From the NCBI GenBank assembly GCA_045537915.1, contig JAZSQK010000058.1, positions 1-10,823 of the forward strand: a DNA stretch of 10,823 nucleotides, read 5' to 3'. Positions 6,695 to 10,823 of the stretch are shown piece by piece (position 1 is the stretch's first letter; each line of letters opens with the position of its first letter). The DNA comes from SFWF01 sp045537915 (lineage in GTDB: Bacteria; Bacillota; Clostridia; Oscillospirales; Acutalibacteraceae). Below the pieces are notes generated by a model. That model was not told where the DNA came from. It saw only the letters and a list, made by a program, of their open reading frames with translations, and searched no databases. Made by a program: the position numbers and the translations under genes.

Positions 6695-6705
6695 ATATTA
6701 TACAA
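6682..6705. promoter_or_regulatory. Inverted repeat in the matC-like/lysR intergenic region
   Basis: TTGTATA (6682-6688) and TATACAA (6699-6705) are perfect 7-bp complements separated by 10 bp. The repeat covers the candidate -10 of the regulator gene. Position and architecture fit a LysR-family binding site with autorepression, although the region is so AT-rich that chance is possible. Confidence 0.45.
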
Positions 6706-6732
6706 TGTATATTTGTCACAAGGAGGAGAAAA

Positions 6733-7599
6733 ATGGAGCTTTTGCAGTTGCGTTACTTTCTGACCGTTGCCCGTATGCTTAACATATCCCGTGCCGCCGA
6801 ATATCATATGATTCCGCAGCCCGCAATGTCACAGACCATTTCAAGACTCGAAAAAGAGCTTGGAAAGCCCCTTTTTAACCGTCATAAAAACAAATTATCT
6901 TTGACTCAGGAGGGACAGGAATTCCTACGCAGTGTGTCTGCCTCCATATCAGAGCTTGATTTGGCGGTACAGGAAATAAACAATGACAGCGGTTTATTAC
7001 AGGGAGAGCTGACCCTGCTTGTGCGCCATCACAGAGAAACCATGGTTGACTGCATAGTTGCCTTCAGAAAGAAATATCCGAATGTCAGCTTTAGAGTTTT
7101 TAACACAATTAACCGAAACGAATCTTTAGACTATGATATGTGCATCTCTTCCACCCCGCCGAGTGATGAATACTCTAGCGGAAAATGTCTGATTACCGAA
7201 AAGCTGCAGCTTATGGTTGCAACCACCCACCCGATAGCTAAAAGGAAACAAATCCGTTTTGAAGATCTTAAAGAAGAGGAATTTGCTCTTCTTGATAAGA
7301 GTAACAGTCTATGGGATCACACCATATACCTTTGTCGGCAGTCGGGCTTCGAGCCTAAAATTTCAATGATGTGCGGAGATTTGCACTGTATGATAAAATA
7401 TGTTGCTTCGGGAATGGCTGTAACCCTCGGTCCCCAGGTTTCCTGGCGAGGTCTTAAAAACGACTCGGTAACCTTTGTGCCTACAGTGCCTGAAGAAATC
7501 CGTTCAACATATGTTTTCTGGAACGAGAGAAAAATAAGCTCCCGACTCCACCAGACCTTTCTTGATTTTCTTGTCGACTATTTCGGTACACTTTTTTGA
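6733..7599 (+). CDS. LysR-type transcriptional regulator
   Basis: A 288-residue LysR-family regulator of normal length. The N-terminal winged helix-turn-helix is clear: LLQLRYFLTVARMLNISRAAEYHMIPQPAMSQTISRLEKELGKPLF (3-48), then LSLTQEGQEFL (56-65). A linker helix leads to a two-lobed effector domain from about residue 92 (GELTLLV...) with FRKKYPNVSFRV and ISMMCGDLHCMIKYVASGMAVTLGP, a typical effector-domain hinge region. AGGAGG (6721-6726) lies 6 nt before ATG 6733. It diverges from the MatC-like permease, the usual arrangement for a LysR protein controlling its neighbour in response to the transported acid. No terminator is visible after it, so some read-through into nagA is possible. Confidence 0.95.
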   Translation: MELLQLRYFLTVARMLNISRAAEYHMIPQPAMSQTISRLEKELGKPLFNRHKNKLSLTQEGQEFLRSVSASISELDLAVQEINNDSGLLQGELTLLVRHHRETMVDCIVAFRKKYPNVSFRVFNTINRNESLDYDMCISSTPPSDEYSSGKCLITEKLQLMVATTHPIAKRKQIRFEDLKEEEFALLDKSNSLWDHTIYLCRQSGFEPKISMMCGDLHCMIKYVASGMAVTLGPQVSWRGLKNDSVTFVPTVPEEIRSTYVFWNERKISSRLHQTFLDFLVDYFGTLF

Positions 7600-7639
7600 A
7601 GAAAAATTTGTATCTAACTGACTTTTTGCAAATCCACGC

Positions 7640-7668
7640 TTGATTTTTAACCTGTTATATAATATAAA
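7640..7668 (+). promoter_or_regulatory. Candidate promoter of nagA
   Basis: TTGATT (7640-7645), a 17-bp spacer and TATAAA (7663-7668); a TATAAT overlaps at 7658-7663. Transcription would start near 7675. The 129-bp gap after the LysR gene holds no terminator that I can see. Confidence 0.55.
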
Positions 7669-7686
7669 TAGAGTGTAATTTATAAT

Positions 7687-7700
7687 CTGACATATGTCAG
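7687..7700. promoter_or_regulatory. Perfect 14-bp palindrome, candidate nagA operator
   Basis: CTGACATATGTCAG is identical on both strands. It lies about 12 to 25 bp downstream of the predicted nagA transcription start and 28 bp before ATG 7729, where a bound repressor could block elongation. It does not match my recollection of the GntR-type NagR/DasR site, so the regulator is unknown. Confidence 0.55.
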
Positions 7701-7728
7701 TACCCTCCTATATGAAAGGAACCTTATT

Positions 7729-8904
7729 ATGAAAGCAATAGTAAACGGTAAATTAGTTTTTCCCGACAGAATATGTGACGGCGTTATTCTTATGGAAAAC
7801 GGAAGGATAATCGCAAGCGGCGAGAACGTATGCGTTCCCGAATCTTCTGAAATCATTGATGCGAAGGGACTTTATGTCGGCCCCGGTCTTTTCGACCAGC
7901 ACCTTCACGGCTACAGCTCCTGCGGCGACCGTATTGACGTTATCAATGATACAAAAAAGGTTGCCGAGCTCCACCTAAAGCACGGAACGACCACCATTAC
8001 CCCCTCGACAGCCTACTCCTGCACAAAGGAGGACTTTTTAAAAATAGTAAACCAGTGCGTAGAACTGGCAGAGGACAGAAATTCAACCGTTGCGGGAATT
8101 CACTTTGAAGGTCCCTTCATCAACGCCTCAAAGGGCGCAAACTCTCATCTTGCATGGGAATATTCTGACGAGGCCTGTGAAATGATTTTTGAGGCTGCCA
8201 AGGGACATGTCCTTCATTGCACTTATGCTCCCGAGATGCCCTGGGCACAAAGAGTTGAAGATTATCTGATTAAGTACGGGGTTATTGCCGATATAGGCCA
8301 CACCTCTTCCGACGCTGAGAACATCTTCCGTGCTGTTAAAAAGGGTGCAAAGATTGTAACCCATCTGTTTGACGCTATGGGTAATTCGCTCGGCGCTGCC
8401 GCTGCAAACAGAACCGGTGATCCTCAGAACTGCGTTTCTGATATAGTTCTCTCTATCCCCGATCTTTATTATGAGCTTATCTGTGACTCGAGGGCCATTC
8501 ACGTAACCGAGGTTTCACAACGTATGACACTCCGTTGCGCAGGAGAGGACCATGTAATTGTTCTTTCCGACTGTACCGGCAGAGCCGCCGTACTTAACCG
8601 CTCGGATTATCCGCCCGAGGATCCAAGAAGCGCCGAAGACCTCAATTTTAATATGAAAGGACAGCTTTCGGGAAGCAGTCTTACCACCGCAATGAGCGTC
8701 AAAAACTTTAAGAAATCAACCGGTTGTGATATTAGAGTTGCTTTCAAGTGCGGCTCGACAAACTCGGCGAAGGCTCTCGGCCTTTACGATACTCTCGGCT
8801 CTATTGATGCAGGTAAGGATGCAAACATCATCTTTGTTGATGAAGATTTCTCTGTAAAAGAGGTTTATTTCCTCGGCGAGAAGGTCAAAGACATAAGACA
8901 ATAA
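7729..8904 (+). CDS. nagA: N-acetylglucosamine-6-phosphate deacetylase
   Basis: Hydrolyses GlcNAc-6-phosphate to glucosamine-6-phosphate and acetate in the cytoplasm, in amino-sugar use and cell-wall recycling. The 391 residues are typical for this amidohydrolase-family TIM barrel. Metal and catalytic residues are visible: FDQHLHG (His58, His60), HFEGPF (Glu127), IGHTSSD (His191), THLFDAM (His212) and LSDCTGRA (Asp281, the expected catalytic acid). The small beta domain is formed by residues 1-50 and the C-terminal GKDANIIFVDEDFSVKEVYFLGE. AAAGGA (7715-7720) stands 8 nt before ATG 7729. Some motifs deviate from common NagA (DQHLHG, GHTSSD), so a related N-acetyl amino-sugar phosphate substrate is possible. 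No nagB or sugar transporter adjoins it. Confidence 0.88.
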   Translation: MKAIVNGKLVFPDRICDGVILMENGRIIASGENVCVPESSEIIDAKGLYVGPGLFDQHLHGYSSCGDRIDVINDTKKVAELHLKHGTTTITPSTAYSCTKEDFLKIVNQCVELAEDRNSTVAGIHFEGPFINASKGANSHLAWEYSDEACEMIFEAAKGHVLHCTYAPEMPWAQRVEDYLIKYGVIADIGHTSSDAENIFRAVKKGAKIVTHLFDAMGNSLGAAAANRTGDPQNCVSDIVLSIPDLYYELICDSRAIHVTEVSQRMTLRCAGEDHVIVLSDCTGRAAVLNRSDYPPEDPRSAEDLNFNMKGQLSGSSLTTAMSVKNFKKSTGCDIRVAFKCGSTNSAKALGLYDTLGSIDAGKDANIIFVDEDFSVKEVYFLGEKVKDIRQ

Positions 8905-8912
8905 ATAATTTA

Positions 8913-8938
8913 AACGACCGCCTGTCAGGGCGGTCGTT
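8913..8938. terminator. Hairpin between convergent nagA and sodC-like genes
   Basis: AACGACCGCC (8913-8922) and GGCGGTCGTT (8929-8938) form a 10-bp stem with a 6-nt loop. T-runs are short on both strands, so it is a weaker terminator, probably working in both directions. The minus-strand stop codon (8937-8939) overlaps its right arm. Confidence 0.75.
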
Positions 8939-9386
8939 ATTCTATCACTCCGCAGGCTATCTTCTCTCCCGCATTCCCCGATGGTTGTGTCATAAAGTCA
9001 TCAGGCATGGCGTGAATTATAACCGTTTTTTCTATAATTTCATCTACCGTAAACCTGTCGGTCAAAAAGCTCATAACCGCCCTTCCCTTTGCCGTAAAAA
9101 ACGGAGGCATATCTCCCGCATGAAAAGGGTGTTTACAGTTGTTCGGGTTGTAGTGTCCGCCTGTATCAGAAAACGGGTCGCTTTCATTTCCCGTACAGCT
9201 TTTGCCGCCGTGAATATGAAAGGCTAAAACAGGGCTGTTGCAGTTTCCCTCACCTCTTGGGAGTCCGAAAATCTGCGCCTTTACCAATACACCATCATTG
9301 GTTGTAAAGAACCGAATCCTCCCCCTTATGTGAGGATATTTGTCGCTGCCCCGGATAGTCGCCGAGGCCCTGAATCTTTTTTGCAT
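8937..9386 (-). CDS. sodC: Cu/Zn superoxide dismutase-family protein, cytoplasmic, Arg-to-Lys variant
   Basis: The family dismutates superoxide to O2 and H2O2. All copper and zinc ligands can be placed: FHIH (His57, His59), GGHYNP (His78), KHPFHAGD (His86, His89, Asp92) and VIIHAMPDD (His125). Cys64 and Cys145 fit the family disulphide, and GNAGEKIACGVI is the C-terminal signature. Two points are unusual. The active-site Arg that normally follows GNAG-x is Lys142 here. The zinc loop is short, with only two residues between His86 and His89. At 149 residues, without a signal peptide, it should be cytoplasmic, unlike classic periplasmic SodC. GGAG lies 8 nt before the ATG (plus 9384-9386). It diverges from the FTR-like/thioredoxin operon. 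The family is sure; activity is not proven. Confidence 0.9.
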   Translation of the reverse strand: MQKRFRASATIRGSDKYPHIRGRIRFFTTNDGVLVKAQIFGLPRGEGNCNSPVLAFHIHGGKSCTGNESDPFSDTGGHYNPNNCKHPFHAGDMPPFFTAKGRAVMSFLTDRFTVDEIIEKTVIIHAMPDDFMTQPSGNAGEKIACGVIE

Positions 9387-9407
9387 ATTTCACACTCCAA
9401 TCCATAC

Positions 9408-9413
9408 ATTATA
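9408..9413 (-). promoter_or_regulatory. Candidate -10 element of the sodC-like gene
   Basis: Minus-strand TATAAT (plus 9408-9413), about 22 bp before the start codon. No good -35 stands at 16-18 bp, so the promoter may need an activator, or the call may be wrong. Confidence 0.4.
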
Positions 9414-9432
9414 TGTTGTGTGTAGGTTGTGA

Positions 9433-9461
9433 TTGAAATATTTTTATCGGTATGTTAAAAT
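9433..9461 (+). promoter_or_regulatory. Sigma-A-type promoter of the FTR-like/thioredoxin operon
   Basis: TTGAAA (9433-9438), a 17-bp spacer and TAAAAT (9456-9461), preceded by TGT as an extended -10. The leader before GTG 9492 would be about 24 nt. Confidence 0.7.
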
Positions 9462-9491
9462 GTATTTGAAAAACATTAAGGGAGTGATTCT

Positions 9492-9692
9492 GTGGCTGTA
9501 AGGCTTAATGAAAACAAGGAAGTTGTAAAGCATATCAAAGAGGGGCTCAAGGCAAAGGGCGGATACTGTCCCTGCAGACTTGAAAAAACCGAGGATAATA
9601 AATGCATCTGCAAGGAATTCCGACAGCAGATAGCCGACCCCGATTATGAGGGCTACTGCCACTGTATGCTCTATTATAAATCTAAAGATTGA
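9492..9692 (+). CDS. Ferredoxin:thioredoxin reductase catalytic-subunit-like protein
   Basis: A 66-residue protein with the six-cysteine signature of the FTR catalytic (beta) subunit, which uses a [4Fe-4S] cluster to pass ferredoxin electrons to the thioredoxin disulphide. The motifs are CPC (Cys26, Cys28), CIC (Cys38, Cys40) followed by KEFR, and CHC (Cys56, Cys58) followed by MLYY. Spacing is CPC-x9-CIC-x15-CHC; the plant/cyanobacterial form, as I recall it, is CPC-x16-CPC-x8-CHC. This looks like the shorter bacterial version, with Ile replacing Pro in the second motif. The start is GTG 9492, with GGAG (9481-9484) 7 nt upstream. Thioredoxin follows after 9 bases, supporting a shared electron path. 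No FTR variable subunit is present in the window. Confidence 0.88.
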   Translation: MAVRLNENKEVVKHIKEGLKAKGGYCPCRLEKTEDNKCICKEFRQQIADPDYEGYCHCMLYYKSKD

Positions 9693-9701
9693 GGTGCTAT
9701 T

Positions 9702-10013
9702 ATGTCTGTAATCAATATAACAAGCGAGAATTTTGAAAACGAGGTAAAAAACTCGGACAAGCCTGTGCTTCTTGACTTTTTTGCCGTCTGGTGCGGCCCC
9801 TGTAAAATGGTTTCGCCCATCGTCGACGAAATTGCCGAGGAAAATCCCGATATCAAGGTCGGCAAGGTTGACGTCGACAACGAGCTCCGCTTGGCTCAAC
9901 TTTTCTCAGTTTCAAGCATCCCTACCCTTGCCGTTATAAAGGAAGGTACGTTGGAAAATATTGCGGTCGGCTTCCGCTCAAAAGAGGAAATCCTCGCTAT
10001 GCTTGGAAAATAA
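9702..10013 (+). CDS. trxA: Thioredoxin
   Basis: A 103-residue single-domain thioredoxin, a cytoplasmic protein-disulphide reductant. The active site WCGPC is at residues 30-34, the buried Asp25 and the cis-Pro in SSIPTLAV (Pro74) are present, and VGFRSKEEIL forms the last helix region. Length is normal. GAGGTG (9691-9696) overlaps the stop codon of the FTR-like gene and lies 5 nt before ATG 9702, so the pair is translationally close and surely one operon. It is the likely partner of the FTR-like protein. A strong bidirectional terminator ends the operon. Confidence 0.97.
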   Translation: MSVINITSENFENEVKNSDKPVLLDFFAVWCGPCKMVSPIVDEIAEENPDIKVGKVDVDNELRLAQLFSVSSIPTLAVIKEGTLENIAVGFRSKEEILAMLGK

Positions 10014-10027
10014 ATTGGCTTATATGT

Positions 10028-10057
10028 AAAAAGACTGACAAGCTCGTCAGTCTTTTT
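10028..10057. terminator. Bidirectional intrinsic terminator between trxA and spoVAE
   Basis: AAAAAGACTGAC (10028-10039) and GTCAGTCTTTTT (10046-10057) form a 12-bp stem with a 6-nt loop. The A/T ends give a T-run on each strand, so it can end both trxA (plus) and spoVAE (minus, stop codon at 10058-10060). Confidence 0.93.
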
Positions 10058-10426
10058 CTAATTTCTGTCGTGAGGTTTGAAGATGAGGGACATTATATAT
10101 CCGAAAACGACGGCGGCGCATATTCCCGCCGAGGTTGCAGTCAGTCCACCCATAAATATTCCCATAAAGCCAAACTCGTCTACCGCCTTTTTTACCCCCT
10201 GTGCAAGTGAATGACCGAAGCCTGTCAGAGGAACGGTTGCCCCCGCCCCCGCAAAATCAACAAGAGGTTTGTAAAGCCCCAACGACGAAAGAACTACCCC
10301 TGCAACAACAAAGCTCACAAGTATTCTTGCAGGTGTTAGTTTTGTATAGTCAATCAGTATCTGTCCGACAAGACAGATGCCTCCGCCGATAACAAAGGCC
10401 TTAATACAGTTTACCAGAATATCCAT
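10058..10426 (-). CDS. spoVAE: Stage V sporulation protein AE
   Basis: A 122-residue polytopic protein of the SpoVA complex, which moves dipicolinic acid into the developing spore and out again during germination. Highly typical segments are MDILVNCIKAFVIGGGICLVGQILIDYTKLTPARILV (1-37), GLYKPLVDFAGAGATVPLTGFGHSLAQGVKKAVDE, and a C-terminal membrane stretch with GGLTATSAGICAAVVFGYIMSLIFKP. Three to four membrane segments are likely. The start is plus 10424-10426, with GGTGA shortly upstream on the minus strand; an in-frame TTG extension to 10501 reaches into the tRNA promoter and is rejected. It stands alone: the preceding region holds tRNA-Leu sequences, not spoVAD/spoVAC. I saw no convincing sigma-G or sigma-F site. 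It marks the organism as a likely spore former. Confidence 0.95.
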   Translation of the reverse strand: MDILVNCIKAFVIGGGICLVGQILIDYTKLTPARILVSFVVAGVVLSSLGLYKPLVDFAGAGATVPLTGFGHSLAQGVKKAVDEFGFMGIFMGGLTATSAGICAAVVFGYIMSLIFKPHDRN

Positions 10427-10482
10427 TAAATCACCATTTACATTGTTTGCAGTTTTTGTCTTAATATACAGGTCTTTTTTCC

Positions 10483-10511
10483 TTGACAAAACAGCTTTCA
10501 AAATGTATAAT
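10483..10511 (+). promoter_or_regulatory. Perfect-consensus promoter ahead of the tRNA-Leu copies
   Basis: TTGACA (10483-10488), a 17-bp spacer and TATAAT (10506-10511), a full match to the housekeeping consensus. Transcription should start near 10518, about 15 nt before the first tRNA-Leu copy. Confidence 0.88.
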
Positions 10512-10532
10512 AACTTTTGCGATATTTAATAT

Positions 10533-10590
10533 GCGGATATGGCGGAATTGGCAGACGCGCTAGATTCAGGTACTAACGCGCGGAAGGCTC
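10533..10590 (+). pseudogene. Degenerate tRNA-Leu(CAG): intact 5' half, no T arm
   Basis: From 10533 the sequence matches a leucine tRNA: acceptor GCGGATA, TG, D arm GCG-GAATTGGCAGA-CGC, and an anticodon loop with CAG (10567-10569). It aligns base for base, with few changes, to the copy at 10760. The 3' side of the anticodon stem is ACTAA against CTAGA, so only 3 of 5 pairs form; the later copy pairs fully. After AAGGCT (10584-10589) similarity stops. No T stem, TTCRA loop or CCA end is found, although CCGC at 10621-10624 could be a remnant of the acceptor 3' strand. It cannot fold as a complete tRNA. Confidence 0.75.
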
Positions 10591-10759
10591 TTTAAGACCT
10601 CTGCTGTTTTCTCCAAAGAACCGCATAAAATCAAGGGGTTTCACGATTTTTGACCTTGATTCCTGTTTGTTCAAAAATCTCAAAAAAACACTTATTTCTA
10701 ACGGATTTCTAACAAACCGTTTCGGTTCTAAGATTTTCGAAAGAATTTAAGTCATATAT
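10591..10759 (+). other. Spacer between the two tRNA-Leu copies
   Basis: 169 bp without a gene. It holds a possible 8-bp hairpin, AATCAAGG (10629-10636) with CCTTGATT (10654-10661), without a good T-run after it. It also has a tandem 11-bp repeat, ATTTCTAACGG/ATTTCTAACAA (10694-10715), and a small CCG..CGG hairpin near 10716-10726. I see no clear promoter here, so the second tRNA probably depends on the promoter at 10483. Confidence 0.5.
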
Positions 10760-10823
10760 GCGGGTATGGCGGAATTGGCAGACGCGTTAGATTCAGGTTC
10801 TAATGGTCGCAAGGCTGTGCAGG
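10760..10823 (+). tRNA. tRNA-Leu (anticodon CAG), 3' part outside window
   Basis: Acceptor strand GCGGGTA (10760-10766), TG, D arm GCG-GAATTGGCAGA-CGC and a G at position 26. The anticodon stem TTAGA/TCTAA is fully paired around TTCAGGT, with anticodon CAG at 10794-10796, which reads CUG codons. A 15-nt variable region follows, as expected of a class II leucine tRNA. The window ends after the first strand of the T stem (GCAGG). The visible part is regular and the gene is probably functional. Confidence 0.93.

Noticed and set aside
6607..6807. N-terminal extension of the MatC-like permease by 67 residues
   Set aside because: It would overlap the start of the divergent LysR gene and cross both promoters. 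A good ribosome binding site precedes the internal ATG, where the family's hydrophobic N-terminus begins.
9399..9432. PerR- or Fur-like operator between the sodC-like and FTR-like genes
   Set aside because: ACAT-TAT-ATGT near 9406-9416 has only 4-bp arms and does not match the longer AT-rich PerR/Fur palindromes.
10427..10501. 25-residue TTG-initiated extension of SpoVAE
   Set aside because: SpoVAE normally begins with MDxLxNCxKAF-like sequence. The extension has no ribosome binding site and overlaps the tRNA promoter.
10427..10540. Sigma-G type promoter for spoVAE
   Set aside because: GCATA- and GTATA-like sequences occur on the minus strand, but none is followed at the right distance by a good CATNNTA element.
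10694..10715. Tandem 11-bp repeat as a CRISPR-like or iteron array
   Set aside because: There are only two copies, adjacent and AT-rich, with no spacers and no replication or cas gene nearby.
10591..10759. Intron in the first tRNA-Leu copy, with its 3' half further downstream
   Set aside because: No T arm or acceptor 3' strand matching the first copy appears before the second complete 5' end. The break falls in the variable region rather than the anticodon loop, and no group I core is visible.

Overview
The window looks like the chromosome of a strictly anaerobic, endospore-forming member of the Clostridia, plausibly of the Oscillospiraceae/Ruminococcaceae type. This is inferred from pyruvate phosphate dikinase, a SpoVAE sporulation protein, a ferredoxin:thioredoxin-reductase-like protein paired with thioredoxin, Gram-positive ribosome binding sites (AGGAGG, GAAAGGGG) and TTGACA/TATAAT promoters. 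I cannot name a species. Coding density is high. Most genes sit in units of one or two genes, each with its own recognisable promoter and intrinsic terminator.

Layout. 1-2507: pyruvate phosphate dikinase (ppdK), lacking about 42 N-terminal residues at the window edge, then a strong terminator. 2560-4940: small plus-strand genes. These are an unrecognised 116-residue beta-rich protein, an isoprenylcysteine-methyltransferase-like membrane enzyme of different base composition, a DUF4234 membrane protein, and a stand-alone HD-domain (p)ppGpp-hydrolase-like protein. 4938-5301 (minus): an unrecognised 69-residue charged helical protein with a long structured leader. 5309-7599: a MatC-like SLC13-type dicarboxylate permease (minus) diverging from a LysR-type regulator (plus); the overlapping promoters between them surround an AT-rich inverted repeat. 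7640-8938: an N-acetylglucosamine-6-phosphate deacetylase (nagA) behind a promoter and a perfect 14-bp palindrome. 8937-10013: a redox cluster, with a Cu/Zn superoxide dismutase-like protein (minus) diverging from a two-gene operon of an FTR-catalytic-subunit-like [4Fe-4S] protein and thioredoxin. 10058-10426 (minus): spoVAE without its usual spoVAC/spoVAD neighbours. 10483-10823: a perfect-consensus promoter, a tRNA-Leu(CAG) copy that falls apart after the variable region, a 169-bp spacer, and a second, apparently sound tRNA-Leu(CAG) cut off by the window end.

How the genes may work together. PPDK interconverts pyruvate and PEP in central carbon metabolism. The LysR protein probably controls the divergent dicarboxylate permease. 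The SOD-like protein and the FTR-like/thioredoxin pair share one intergenic control region and plausibly form an oxygen and thiol-redox defence module. NagA feeds amino-sugar phosphate into glycolysis or cell-wall recycling, but no nagB or uptake gene is nearby. I found no CRISPR array, insertion sequence, transposase, integrase or prophage structural gene. The least ordinary items are the broken tRNA-Leu behind a perfect promoter, the Arg-to-Lys change in the SOD-like protein, the FTR-like/Trx operon beside it, and the structured leaders in front of several small genes. I saw no convincing wholly new multi-gene system.
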